This document shows, piece by piece, positions 7,060-16,329 of a stretch of 64,000 nucleotides of DNA. Numbering within the stretch: the stretch's first letter is position 1; each line of letters starts with the position of its first letter. The translations under genes were made by a program, and so were the position numbers. The notes beneath the pieces were generated by a model that saw nothing but the letters and a program-made list of their open reading frames with translations, did not search any database and was not told where the DNA came from. Source of the DNA: Streptomyces sp. NRRL B-3428 (GTDB lineage Bacteria > Actinomycetota > Actinomycetes > Streptomycetales > Streptomycetaceae); the NCBI GenBank assembly GCA_000721375.1, contig JOGW01000029.1, positions 1 to 64,000 of the forward strand, read 5' to 3'.

Positions 7060-10000
7060 GTGTCGGACCAGGGTTTCTCCGTCCACGTCATCGGTGTGAC
7101 CACACCCGGTCTTTTCACAGGCCCCGAGAGCGAACCGCTCCAGGTGGTGCGCCTCCGCGTCCGCCGCACTCGTCCGGCCGGACCGCTCAGGATCTCCGTC
7201 ACGGGCCGGGGCGTGACCACTCCCCGCCCGCGCCTGCTGCGCGCCGACACGGTCGAGGCCTACGCGGGGGTGGACGCGAAGGGCGAACTCCCCGGCGGGG
7301 CAGGGCAGTCCCTCGAGTCCTGGGCCGAGGTTCCCGTCCGGACCGAGGGCGCCCCCGGCGACCGGCTCCCCGCCACCGCGTACATCCACGCCGCGGACGG
7401 CCGCCTGCTCACCTCGTACGACTTCGAACTCACCGTCGCCGAACCGGGCTGGACCATCCGTCTCGTCCCGCACTTCCACTACGACCCGATGTGGTGGAAC
7501 ACCCAGGCCGCCTACACCGCCCTGTGGGACACCCCGCCGCGCGAGGGCGAGCCGGAGAAGGGCTGGGAGTACACGGGCGTCCCGGCTTTCACCCTCGTAC
7601 CGCTGCATCTGCAGCAGGCGGCGGACGATCCTTCGTACCGCTTCGTGCTCTCCGAGATCGACTACCTCAAGCCCTTCTGGGACACGCATCCCGAACACCG
7701 TGAAGAGATACGGCAGTTGATACGGGAGGGCCGCCTGGAGATCGTCGGCGGTACGTACAACGAGCCTTCGACGAACCTCACCACCGCCGAGACCACCGTC
7801 CGCAGCGCGGTGCACGGGCTCGGCTTCCACCGGGGCGTGCTCGGCGGGGACCCGCGTACGGCCTGGCAGCTCGACGTCTTCGGGCACGACCCGTCCTTCC
7901 CGTCCCTGATGGCGGACGCGGGTCTGGACTCGGCGGTCTTCGCACGCGGTCCGCACCACCAGTGGGGTCCGATGATGGACACCTGGGGCGAGGCGCTGCG
8001 ACCGCCGAGCGCGATGCAGCTGCCGGCCGAGTACGACTGGATCGGGCCGGACGGCGGCGGTCTGCTTCTGCACTATCTGCCGGCGCACTACTCGGCGGGC
8101 TGGTTCTCGCACAAGGCCGCGTCGGCCGAGGCGGCCGCGGAGCAACTCCTCGACCTGTACGAGCTGTTGCGGACGGGAGCGGCCACCCGCAACGTCCTCA
8201 TCCCCATGGGCACGGACTTCTCCTGGCCGCACCCCTGGGGCCTTGAGGTCCAGCACGCGTGGAACCGCCGCTACACCTGGCCGCGCATGGAGCACTCGGG
8301 ACCGCGCGAGCACTTCGCCGCCGTACGGGGCGAGTTGGAGGTGCGCGGGGAGCGGCCGCTGCCGGTGACGCGGGAGATGGGCCCCGTCTACACGGGCAAG
8401 GACGTCACGTACGCGGATGTGAAGCAGGCGCACCGCGCGGCGGAGTACCTGGTGCAGGAGGCGGAGACGTATGCGTCGCTGGTGCACGGTCTCGGGCTGA
8501 TCGGCTATCCGGCGGACGCGCTGGACAAGGCGTGGCGGCATCTGCTGCATGCGGCGCACCATGACGCGGTCACGGGGACGTTCTCGGATCAGGTGTACCT
8601 GGATCTGCTGCCGACGTGGCGTGAGGCGTGTGAACTCGCCGAGTCGGTACGGGAGTCGGCGCTGTCGGCGATGACTGCGGCGGTGGACACACGAGTGCCG
8701 TGGCGGGCGGGCGCCGAAGCGGTGGTGCCTGTGACGGTGTTCAACCCCGTGTCGTGGGTGCGGACGGACGTGGTGCGCACACAGGTCTCGCTGAACGCGC
8801 TCGGTGTCGCGGACGCGGCGCGGATCGGGGTGCGCGGCGACGAGGGCGGGGAGCCGGTTCCCGTACTGGTGGAGCATGTGCACGACGGGGTGGCGCACGT
8901 CGCGTTCCTCGCGCGCGAGGTGCCGTCGCTGGGGCACCGGACATGGTGGCTGGTCGGGACGGGGCAGGCGGTGTCCGGAGGCTGGACGCAGGAGCCCACG
9001 GCCGGGGACCGTATCGCCAACGAGACCTTCGCCGTCGAGGCCGACACCTCCCGCGGCGGCGGACTGAGCAGTGTCACGGACCTGCGCTCCGGGTGTGAAC
9101 TGCTCACCACCGGCGAGGTGGACGAGCTGGTCGTGCAGGACGAGTACGCGGCTCATCCGTTCTTCGAGGAGGGCCCATGGCACCTGTTGCCGAAGGGGCC
9201 GGGTGTGGGGTCCGCCGGAGCTCCCGCCGAGTCCGTGACGGTCGAGCGCAGCCCGCTCGGCGCACGGATCGTGGCGAGCGGCCGTACGGGGCCGGTGCGC
9301 TGGACCCGTACGACCACACTCTGGAACGGACTCGACCGGGTCGAACTCACCACACGGGTCGACGAGTTCGACGGCAGCGACCAGCTCCTTCGGCTGCGAA
9401 TCCCGGCGGATGTGCCCGGCGCACTGCCCGTGGCGGAGACGGCCGCGGCGGCTGTGGGACGCGGGTTCGCGTTCCCCGGGACGGACACGGGGGCTGATCA
9501 CACCAGGGCGCCCTGGACGCTGGACACCCCTTGTCTGAACTGGTTCGCACTGTCGTCGACGCTGCCGATGACGCTCACCGGTCCCGACGGCGTGCCCGTC
9601 GGCGTACGCCCGCTCGGCGCGGGCGAGATCGTGCTGCCGGACGCGGGGTTGCCGGGTTACGGGCGGCCACTGGTGTCGGGTCCGGACACGGAGGGCGACT
9701 CCCCCGCCCCCACCGACCCCCTGCGCGACCTGGTCACCGCTCTCGTCCAGCACGGCGTCACCACCACTCCGACCCGTGCCCAGGGCCCCCGCTGGGGCGA
9801 CCTCGCCACCGACAGCAGCCTCCCCGACTTCCGTATCGCCATCGGCGGACCGGACGTCAACTCCTTCACCGCCGCGGTGCTCGCCGACTCCGACCCGGCC
9901 TTCGCCGAAGCCGTGAGGGCCGGTGCGGCACCCGTGGTCTGGGTGCCCGCCCGCGAGTCGCTGCGCGAGGCGTGGCAGCCCGGTTGCGATCTGACCGGCG

Positions 10001-11535
10001 CCCGAGACCTCCCCGTGGCCGTGCTCGTCGACCCCGAGGCGCTGGCCGACCTCACCGAACAGGTCCTACGCGAACGCCGGTTGACCGCCACACGTCCACA
10101 GGACCTCGGCACCGACGGCCCCTTCGAGGACCGCACCGTCGGCGTGCTCGTCCGCGGCACCCCCAGCTTCGCCATCGACACGGACGGCCGGCTGCACAGC
10201 ACCCTCATGCGCTCCTGCACCGGCCGGCCCAGCGCCGAGTGGATGGACCCGCCGCGCAGGACCGCGCCCGACGGCAGTTCGTTCCAGCTGCAGCACTGGA
10301 CGCATGTCTTCGAGCACGCGCTCGTCTCGTCGCAGGGCGACTGGCGCGAGGCCGGTCTCGTGCGCAGGGGAAGGGAGTTCAACCAGCCGCTCACCGCGGT
10401 GACCGGCGCGCTCCACGAAGGTCCCGCACCCAATGCCATGTCCCACCTCTCCGTCGAACCCGCCGGACAGGTCCTGGTGGAGACCGTGAAGAAGACGGCC
10501 GACGGCGCGGCCTTCGCCGTACGGCTGCGGGAGACCCACGGGTCGGCGGTACGGGCGACGCTGGTCAAGGAGATGGTGGTCGTCGGCGCCGAGCGCACCG
10601 GGCTCTTGGAGGAGCCCTGCGGGGACGATCCGGCAGATCCGCCGCAGGACCTGCTCGACCTGAGCGGCAACGCGTACGCCACGCTCCGGCTCACCCCCGA
10701 GCCCCTGCCGGGGGCCGAGTCCCTGCGCGAACCGGTGCAGCCCGTCTTCAGCCGCTACTGGCTGCACAACACCGGCACGGCGCCGCTGGGTGACGCCCCG
10801 TACTCGGTGCGGGTCATGCCGTACGCGCTGACCGCCGGGCCCGGACCGTTGAGCACCGAGGTCACGCTGACCTCCAACCACCCGTCCGCGGAAGGCGATC
10901 TGGACGTCGAGGTGCTGCCGCCCGAGGGCTGGTCCGCCTCGTGGACACGGGACGAGGTCCGGATCGACGGCGACGGCCACGTACGGCTCCCGCTGACCGT
11001 GCGCCCCGCACCCGACGCCGAGGCAGGAGACCATCTCGTACGCGTCGTGGCCACCACGCCCGCCGGCGCGGTCGAGGACTGTCTCACCGTGACCGTGCCG
11101 GGACGGACCGGAACACCGCCGGGGCTGCGGATCGAGGCCGAGGCCACCCGCGTGGACGTGGCGCCCGGCGGGCACGCCGAACTGGGGGTGTTCGTCCACA
11201 ATGAGCTGCACAGTCCGCTGCGGGGCGAGGCCATCGCCGTCTCGCCGTACGGCGGCTGGCGGATCACCACCGAACTGCGCAGCGGGCTTCGACTGGCCGC
11301 GAGAGACCGGACACGAGCCGTGTTCCCGCTGTCCGTGCCCGTGGACACGCCTCCCGGTGTGTACTGGGTCCTGATCAAGGCGGTGTGCCAGGGGCGCATA
11401 GCCTATGGACCCGCCGTTGCCGTCCATGTGGGCGAGCATCCCCACCGGCAGGACACGTCCCACCGACAGGTCGCGACCGACCGGCAGGATGTGAACGAGC
11501 AGGCCACCGCACCGCACAAGGGGAAGGCACCATGA
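7060..11535 (+). CDS. large GH38 alpha-mannosidase with C-terminal NEW3-like region
   Basis: A 1491-residue protein without a signal peptide, so probably cytoplasmic. An N-terminal beta domain (1-125) leads into the GH38 barrel: Zn-binding HFHYDPMWWN (H138, H140, D142) and the catalytic nucleophile D272 in AWQLDVFGHD. The retaining alpha-mannosidase mechanism follows from family knowledge. A C-terminal beta region runs from about 560 to 1250. The last roughly 200 residues look like NEW3 (TSNHPSAEGDLDVEVLPPEGW, then VATTPAGAVED), a domain found on several glycosidases. At nearly 1500 residues it is about 50% longer than ordinary GH38. The start is GTG with TAAGGAAG upstream. Its TGA overlaps the lacI ATG by 3 bp. 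It should remove alpha-mannose from imported glycans. Confidence 0.88.
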   Translation: MSDQGFSVHVIGVTTPGLFTGPESEPLQVVRLRVRRTRPAGPLRISVTGRGVTTPRPRLLRADTVEAYAGVDAKGELPGGAGQSLESWAEVPVRTEGAPGDRLPATAYIHAADGRLLTSYDFELTVAEPGWTIRLVPHFHYDPMWWNTQAAYTALWDTPPREGEPEKGWEYTGVPAFTLVPLHLQQAADDPSYRFVLSEIDYLKPFWDTHPEHREEIRQLIREGRLEIVGGTYNEPSTNLTTAETTVRSAVHGLGFHRGVLGGDPRTAWQLDVFGHDPSFPSLMADAGLDSAVFARGPHHQWGPMMDTWGEALRPPSAMQLPAEYDWIGPDGGGLLLHYLPAHYSAGWFSHKAASAEAAAEQLLDLYELLRTGAATRNVLIPMGTDFSWPHPWGLEVQHAWNRRYTWPRMEHSGPREHFAAVRGELEVRGERPLPVTREMGPVYTGKDVTYADVKQAHRAAEYLVQEAETYASLVHGLGLIGYPADALDKAWRHLLHAAHHDAVTGTFSDQVYLDLLPTWREACELAESVRESALSAMTAAVDTRVPWRAGAEAVVPVTVFNPVSWVRTDVVRTQVSLNALGVADAARIGVRGDEGGEPVPVLVEHVHDGVAHVAFLAREVPSLGHRTWWLVGTGQAVSGGWTQEPTAGDRIANETFAVEADTSRGGGLSSVTDLRSGCELLTTGEVDELVVQDEYAAHPFFEEGPWHLLPKGPGVGSAGAPAESVTVERSPLGARIVASGRTGPVRWTRTTTLWNGLDRVELTTRVDEFDGSDQLLRLRIPADVPGALPVAETAAAAVGRGFAFPGTDTGADHTRAPWTLDTPCLNWFALSSTLPMTLTGPDGVPVGVRPLGAGEIVLPDAGLPGYGRPLVSGPDTEGDSPAPTDPLRDLVTALVQHGVTTTPTRAQGPRWGDLATDSSLPDFRIAIGGPDVNSFTAAVLADSDPAFAEAVRAGAAPVVWVPARESLREAWQPGCDLTGARDLPVAVLVDPEALADLTEQVLRERRLTATRPQDLGTDGPFEDRTVGVLVRGTPSFAIDTDGRLHSTLMRSCTGRPSAEWMDPPRRTAPDGSSFQLQHWTHVFEHALVSSQGDWREAGLVRRGREFNQPLTAVTGALHEGPAPNAMSHLSVEPAGQVLVETVKKTADGAAFAVRLRETHGSAVRATLVKEMVVVGAERTGLLEEPCGDDPADPPQDLLDLSGNAYATLRLTPEPLPGAESLREPVQPVFSRYWLHNTGTAPLGDAPYSVRVMPYALTAGPGPLSTEVTLTSNHPSAEGDLDVEVLPPEGWSASWTRDEVRIDGDGHVRLPLTVRPAPDAEAGDHLVRVVATTPAGAVEDCLTVTVPGRTGTPPGLRIEAEATRVDVAPGGHAELGVFVHNELHSPLRGEAIAVSPYGGWRITTELRSGLRLAARDRTRAVFPLSVPVDTPPGVYWVLIKAVCQGRIAYGPAVAVHVGEHPHRQDTSHRQVATDRQDVNEQATAPHKGKAP

Positions 11536-12590
11536 CACCGCAGAGCGACGGCGCCGCCCGGACCACCCCCGCGCGCAGGCCCACCATCAAGGACATCGCC
11601 CGCCGCGCCGGTGTCTCGGAGAGCGCGGTCTCCTTCGCGCTCAACGGTCGGCCCGGGGTGTCGCAAGGCACCCGGGACCGTATCCACCGGGTCGCTGAGG
11701 ACCTCGGATGGCAGCCCAACAGCGCCGCCCGCGCGCTGTCCGGGGAGCGGTCGGGGTGCGTGGGCCTGGTGCTCGCACGGCCCGCGCACACCCTCGGGGT
11801 GGAGTCCTTCTTCCTCCAACTGGTCTCCGGCGTCCAGGAGGTGCTCTCCTCGCGGAAGGTGGCGCTGCTCTTCCAGGTGGTCGAGGACATCGAGGCCGAG
11901 TGCGCGGTGTACAAGCGGTGGTGGGCGGAGAAGCGCGTGGACGGCGTCCTTGTCGTCGACCCGCGCAGTGACGATCCGCGGCCGGAACTGCTCGACTCCC
12001 TGGGGCTCACGTCGGTGGTGATCGGCGCGCCCGCCGAGGGCGGACGGCAGGTCTCCACCGTGTGGGCGGACGACTCGGCCGCCATGGCCTCCGTGCTCGC
12101 GCACCTCTACGGCCTGGGGCATCGGCACATCGTGCACGTGGCCGGTCTGCCCGGACTCGCGCACACCGAGCGGCGGATCACCTCGCTGCGCACCGAGGCC
12201 TCGCGGCTCGGTCTCACGGCGATCCGTTCCGTGACGACGGACTATTCGGACGCCGAAGGCGCCGAAGCCACCCGTCGGCTGCTCGACGAGGACGCACCGC
12301 CGACGGCGATCGTCTACGACAACGACGTGATGGCCGTGGCGGGGATCGCGGTGGCGGCCGAGCGCGGGATCAAGGTTCCGGGCTCGCTGTCGATCGTGGC
12401 GTGGGACGATTCCGCCCTGTGCCGGGTCATGCACCCCCGGCTCACCGCACTCGTACGGGACACTTCGGGGTTCGGACGGCTTGCCGCCGATGAGTTGCTG
12501 GCACGGCTCGACGGGGGGCCGGTGCGCAGTATCCAGGCGGAGTTGCCGCACCTGGAGCCCAGGGAGAGCACGGGACCGCCGACAGGCTGA
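11532..12590 (+). CDS. LacI-family transcriptional repressor of the glycan locus
   Basis: A 352-residue LacI/GalR regulator. The N-terminal helix-turn-helix is TIKDIARRAGVSESAVSFAL (about residues 17-36), followed by the hinge helix NSAARALSG and a periplasmic-binding-like effector domain (GCVGLVLARP, VDGVLVVDPR, SLSIVAWDDSALCRVMHP). The ATG at 11532 overlaps the GH38 stop (ATGA), so it is translationally coupled; the open frame further upstream is shadow. Two matching palindromes in the divergent promoter region are its likely operators. The inducer is probably a mannose-containing saccharide or product, but this is inference. A hairpin overlaps the stop codon. Confidence 0.92.
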   Translation: MTPQSDGAARTTPARRPTIKDIARRAGVSESAVSFALNGRPGVSQGTRDRIHRVAEDLGWQPNSAARALSGERSGCVGLVLARPAHTLGVESFFLQLVSGVQEVLSSRKVALLFQVVEDIEAECAVYKRWWAEKRVDGVLVVDPRSDDPRPELLDSLGLTSVVIGAPAEGGRQVSTVWADDSAAMASVLAHLYGLGHRHIVHVAGLPGLAHTERRITSLRTEASRLGLTAIRSVTTDYSDAEGAEATRRLLDEDAPPTAIVYDNDVMAVAGIAVAAERGIKVPGSLSIVAWDDSALCRVMHPRLTALVRDTSGFGRLAADELLARLDGGPVRSIQAELPHLEPRESTGPPTG

Positions 12591-12599
12591 GCCTGTCGG
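12579..12599 (+). terminator. hairpin overlapping the lacI stop codon
   Basis: Nine-bp perfect arms CCGACAGGC / GCCTGTCGG flank a TGA loop that is the lacI stop codon itself. There is no T-tract. It could terminate or attenuate transcription before the ROK kinase gene, which starts 65 bp downstream. Confidence 0.45.
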
Positions 12600-12664
12600 C
12601 TCACCGGTCCGCAGGACCACCCGCGTTCGGCAGGAAGTACACAGCACAGACAGGAGCACCACCC

Positions 12665-13624
12665 ATGACCACCATCGATCTCCGTCCGCCCACCGCCGCC
12701 GAAGGCGCCGGCCCCGGCATCACCCTTGCCGTGGACATCGGCGGGACGAAGATCGCCGGTGCGCTCGTACGGGAGGACGGCGCTCTACTCGTCACCGCTC
12801 GGCGGCCCACCCCGCGCACCGCCGACGGTGACGGCGTGATGGGTGCGCTCGAAGAGGTGCTCGGCGAGCTGGCGCAGGCGGCCGAGTGGGCCGCTGTGCG
12901 GCGGTGCGGAATCGGGAGCGCCGGGCCGATCGACGCCTCGCGCGGGACCGTGAGCCCCGTCAACATCGGTGCGTGGCGCGGCTATCCGGTGGTCGAGCGC
13001 ACCCGGGCCGCACTGACGCGCCTCGGCGCGCCCGTGCCCACCGTGCTCGTCGGTGACGGGGTGGCGATGACCGCCGCCGAGCACTGGCTGGGCGCGGCCC
13101 GCGGGCATCGCAACGCCCTGTGCATGGTGGTCTCCACGGGCGTCGGCGGCGGGCTCGTGCTCGACGGCCGGCTGCACCCCGGGCCGACCGGGAACGCCGG
13201 GCACATCGGCCACATCAGCGTGGAACTGGACGGCGAGGACTGCCCCTGCGGCAGCCGCGGCTGTGTGGAGATCATCGCGTCCGGTACGTCCATCGCCCGC
13301 CACACGGGCCGCACCGACGCGGCCGCCGTCGCCGAGGCCGCCCGCGCCGGTGACCCGGCCGCGCTCGCCGCCTTCGACCGTGCGGGCAAGGCGCTCGCGG
13401 CCGCGATCGCCGCCACCGCCACGCTCGTCGAGATCGACATCTGCGTGATCGGCGGAGGGGTGGCCGCGGCGGGCGATCTGCTCTTCGGCCCGCTGCGACA
13501 GCACCTCAAGACGTATGCGGCCCTGGACTTCGTACGGCATCTGGAGATCGCGCCGGCGGCGCTCGGGACGGACGCGGGCGTCGTGGGCGCGGCCGCGGCG
13601 GCGCTGCAGCTCGCGCCCGCGTGA
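12665..13624 (+). CDS. ROK-family sugar kinase
   Basis: A 319-residue ROK kinase predicted to phosphorylate a hexose or amino sugar. The ATP-phosphate loop is DIGGTK (24-29), and the ROK zinc signature is CPCGSRGCVE. The sugar-contact motif reads NAGHIGH: the glutamate of the common ExGH motif is His here. ACAGGAG precedes the ATG at good spacing. Its position after lacI ties it to the glycan locus. In comparable Bifidobacterium N-glycan loci a ROK enzyme handles released GlcNAc or mannose, so either is plausible; the sequence alone does not settle specificity. The gene converges on the acyl-CoA ligase, with 33 bp between stops. Confidence 0.88.
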   Translation: MTTIDLRPPTAAEGAGPGITLAVDIGGTKIAGALVREDGALLVTARRPTPRTADGDGVMGALEEVLGELAQAAEWAAVRRCGIGSAGPIDASRGTVSPVNIGAWRGYPVVERTRAALTRLGAPVPTVLVGDGVAMTAAEHWLGAARGHRNALCMVVSTGVGGGLVLDGRLHPGPTGNAGHIGHISVELDGEDCPCGSRGCVEIIASGTSIARHTGRTDAAAVAEAARAGDPAALAAFDRAGKALAAAIAATATLVEIDICVIGGGVAAAGDLLFGPLRQHLKTYAALDFVRHLEIAPAALGTDAGVVGAAAAALQLAPA

Positions 13625-13657
13625 GCTGCGGCGTGCAGGCCGTCGTCGGCAACCGGC

Positions 13658-15199
13658 TCAGTTGATCTGGCGGTCGCGCCCCTCCCAGTACGGCTCCCGC
13701 AGCTTGAACTTCTGGATCTTGCCCGTGGCCGTACGCGGGATCGACTCCCTGAACTCCACACGCGTGGGCGCCTTGTAGCCCGCGATCCGCTCCTTGCAGT
13801 GCGCGATGATCTCCGCCGCCGAGGCCCGGACGCCGTCCTCCAGGACGACAAGGGCGAGGATCGTCTCACCCCACTTCTCGTGCGGTACGCCGATCACCGC
13901 GACCTCGGCGACCGCCGGGTGGCTGAAGACGGTGTCCTCGACCTCGATCGACGAGACGTTCTCACCGCCGGTGATGATGACGTCCTTCTTGCGGTCGGAG
14001 ATGGTCAGATGGCCGTCCTGCGGATCGAGCGTGCCGCCGTCACCCGTGTGGAACCAGCCGCCCTCCAGAGCCGCCTCGGTCTCCTCGGGTTTGTCCCAGT
14101 AGCCGTCGAGGACCACGTTCGACTGGGCCAACACCTCGCCGGACGCGGCCACTTCGAGGCGTACGCCCAAGGCGGGCAGCCCGGCCCGGGACAGCTTGCG
14201 GGCGCGTTCTTCCGCGGGCAGCGCGTCGTCCTGAGGCCGCGTGCGGTTGAACGTGAGCAGCGGGGAGGTCTCCGTGAGGCCGTAGATCTGGGTGAACTCC
14301 CAGCCCAGCTCCTCCTCGACGCGCTGGATCGTACGGCTCGGCGGCGGTGCTCCCGCGCACACGATCCGCACCTTGTCACGGCCCGGGATCTCGCCCTGCC
14401 AGTCGGCCGCGGCACCGAGCACCGCGTTCCAGACCGCGGGCGCCCCGCACATCAGCGTCACCCCGTGCTCCTCGACGCGCCGCAGGATCTCCGTGCCGTC
14501 GACCTTGCGCAGGACGACCTGCTTGGCGCCGAGCCCGGCCATCACGAACGGCATGCCCCAGCCGTTGCAGTGGAACATCGGCAGCGTGTGCAGATAGACG
14601 TCCCGCTCCCAGGCCCGGGTGTGCAGCCCGAAGGTGAGGCCGTTGACCCAGATGTTGCGGTGCGTGAGCTGGACTCCCTTGGGGCGCGCGGTCGTTCCCG
14701 AGGTGTAGTTGATGGTGGCGGTGGCGTCCTCGTCGGGACGCGACCAGGGCCGCGGTTCGACGCCGAAGCGCATCAGCTCGCTCTCGGTCTGCTCACCGAG
14801 CACGAAGCGGTGGCGGGCCTTCACCGAGGCGAGCGCCTCGTCCAGCTCCGGGTCGATCAGGACCGCCGACGCCCCGCTCTGCTGGACGATGTACTCGATC
14901 TCCTCGGGCTTCAGGCGGAAGTTGACCGGCACACAGACCCGTCCGCTCATCGGCACCGCGAACAACAACTCCAGCATCCGCGAGGAGTTGTGGCTGACGA
15001 CCGCGATCCGCTCGCCCTCACCGGTGCCGAGCGCGTCGAAGCCCGCCTGCCAGGCCCGCACACGCTCCCCGAGACGCCCATATGTCGCATCAGGTACGAC
15101 GGGGGCGGGCTGGTCCGGTTCGTCGATGACTCCGGGGCTGCTCGCGAACCCCGCTTCCGCCCGGTGGAGGAAGTCCGCGACGGTCATCGGCATCCGCAT
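13658..15199 (-). CDS. acyl-CoA synthetase (AMP-forming), FadD-like
   Basis: A 513-residue member of the ANL adenylating family. It activates a carboxylic acid with ATP and CoA. Seen motifs: P-loop-like YTSGTTARPKGVQLTHRN, adenine motif YGLTETSPLL, hinge TGDGG...DRKKDVIITGGENVSS, and the catalytic lysine in PRTATGKIQKF near the C-terminus. Length and motif set fit medium- or long-chain fatty acyl-CoA ligases; the chain length cannot be read from sequence. The start at 15199 is preferred because GGGAGAG lies 4-5 nt upstream; in-frame ATGs at 15193 and 15187 are alternatives. It is transcribed divergently from a LuxR-type regulator. Confidence 0.9.
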   Translation of the reverse strand: MRMPMTVADFLHRAEAGFASSPGVIDEPDQPAPVVPDATYGRLGERVRAWQAGFDALGTGEGERIAVVSHNSSRMLELLFAVPMSGRVCVPVNFRLKPEEIEYIVQQSGASAVLIDPELDEALASVKARHRFVLGEQTESELMRFGVEPRPWSRPDEDATATINYTSGTTARPKGVQLTHRNIWVNGLTFGLHTRAWERDVYLHTLPMFHCNGWGMPFVMAGLGAKQVVLRKVDGTEILRRVEEHGVTLMCGAPAVWNAVLGAAADWQGEIPGRDKVRIVCAGAPPPSRTIQRVEEELGWEFTQIYGLTETSPLLTFNRTRPQDDALPAEERARKLSRAGLPALGVRLEVAASGEVLAQSNVVLDGYWDKPEETEAALEGGWFHTGDGGTLDPQDGHLTISDRKKDVIITGGENVSSIEVEDTVFSHPAVAEVAVIGVPHEKWGETILALVVLEDGVRASAAEIIAHCKERIAGYKAPTRVEFRESIPRTATGKIQKFKLREPYWEGRDRQIN

Positions 15200-15240
15200 G
15201 AGTCTCTCCCCTGTGATTCGTCGTGTCCGGACCCTGGCCA

Positions 15241-15268
15241 GGTCCCGTACGGCGACTTCCACGGGACC
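15241..15268. promoter_or_regulatory. inverted repeat in the fadD/luxR divergent region
   Basis: Perfect 8-bp arms GGTCCCGT (15241-15248) and ACGGGACC (15261-15268), 12-bp spacer, flanked on both sides by GGCC. It is 42-69 bp before the ligase start and between the divergent genes, so it may be a regulator site. A TACGTAGCAT stretch at 15291-15300 could supply a -10 for the rightward gene. Confidence 0.35.
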
Positions 15269-15386
15269 GGCCGCGACCGAAGCCCGTTCCTACGTAGCAT
15301 CCTGTGCTCAGAGGTCCCGGTATCACCAGCCCCCGGCGCGGTGGGGCCGGGACTTCCGCGGGGAGAGCACGAGAGGTGGCCAGCGG

Positions 15387-16265
15387 GTGACGGGGTACGA
15401 GGGACGGGGAGCCGAAGCACACGAGATGCGGTCGGCTCTGACGCGGCTGCGCCGTGACACCGGGCTGCCGGTGGCGCTCGGCGGTCTGGTCACCGACCGG
15501 CAGTCGGCACCGGCCGCGCCGCTGGGACAGCGGGGCAGGCTGCGTATCGAAGAGGTGAGCGGCACGATCTCCAACGCGCTGCTCGGCGTCGCCGTCGGCA
15601 CCGGATCGGGCCTGGGCGGCAAGGCGCTCGCCCTGTCCCGGCCGTGCGCGGTGGTCGACTACCAGTCCGCGCGGCATATCTCGCACGAGTACGACGCGCT
15701 CGTCGCCGTCGAGGGACTGCGCTCGGTCCTCGCGGTGCCGGTGATCGTGCGCCGCAAGGTGCGCGGGGTCCTGTACGGGGCGCTGCGCTCGGCCCAGCCG
15801 CTGGGCGAGCGGGTCCTGACGGCGGCGGTCGCGGCGGCCCGTGATGTGGAACAGGCCCTGGTCGTACGGGACGAGGTCTGTCAGCTCCTGGTGGCCGCGC
15901 GGGAACCTGCTGTCGGAGCCGACTCCTGGGAGCGGGTGCGCGAGGCGCACAGCGCGCTGCGGGCGCTCGCACCGAAGATCGAGGACCCGCTCCTTCGCGC
16001 GGAACTCGCACAGGTCCACGGACAGTTGGCGGCCGCCTGCGACCCTGCCGTACGCCGCCCCACTCCGTCGCTACGGCTCGCTCCGCGTGAGGTCGATGTG
16101 CTCGCCTGCGTCGCACTCGGCGCCACGAACGCCGCGACGGCCGAACGCCTCGGACTCGGCGCGGAGACGGTCAAGGGCTATCTGCGCTCGGCGATGCGCA
16201 AACTCGGGGCGCACTCCCGTTGGGAGGCCGTGGTGGCGGCGCGCAGGGCGGGACTGCTGCCGTGA
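15387..16265 (+). CDS. LuxR-type transcriptional regulator with GAF-like sensor region
   Basis: A 292-residue protein. Residues about 20-160 resemble a GAF-type ligand-sensing domain (GSGLGGKALALSRPCAVVDY, VEGLRSVLAVPVIVRRKVRGVLYGALR). The C-terminus (about 230-290) is a LuxR/FixJ helix-turn-helix (APREVDVLACVALGATNAAT, ERLGLGAETVKGYLRSAMRKLG). The start is the GTG at 15387 after GAGAGG; an internal ATG at 15426 is possible. Its position next to the divergent acyl-CoA ligase suggests it controls that gene, perhaps in response to a fatty acid derivative; this is inference. Its stop codon lies inside the first of four tandem 17-bp repeats. Confidence 0.83.
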   Translation: MTGYEGRGAEAHEMRSALTRLRRDTGLPVALGGLVTDRQSAPAAPLGQRGRLRIEEVSGTISNALLGVAVGTGSGLGGKALALSRPCAVVDYQSARHISHEYDALVAVEGLRSVLAVPVIVRRKVRGVLYGALRSAQPLGERVLTAAVAAARDVEQALVVRDEVCQLLVAAREPAVGADSWERVREAHSALRALAPKIEDPLLRAELAQVHGQLAAACDPAVRRPTPSLRLAPREVDVLACVALGATNAATAERLGLGAETVKGYLRSAMRKLGAHSRWEAVVAARRAGLLP

Positions 16266-16329
16266 GGACCTGACAGGCGTGAGGACTTGACAGCCGTAAG
16301 GCCTTGACATGCGTAAGGCCCTGACATTC
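16262..16329. repeat. four tandem 17-bp repeats upstream of the LysE-type exporter
   Basis: Copies at 16262-16278, 16279-16295, 16296-16312 and 16313-16329 follow the consensus GTRAGGMCYTGACADKC with no gaps. The first pair (GTGAGGAC) and second pair (GTAAGGCC) form two subtypes. The array begins on the luxR stop codon, and the last copy supplies the -35 of the next gene. It resembles an iteron-like regulator binding array. Confidence 0.85.

Noticed and set aside
7042..9753. 903-residue open frame antisense to the large GH38
   Set aside because: Arg/His-rich shadow; the plus strand carries the catalytic motifs and ribosome site.
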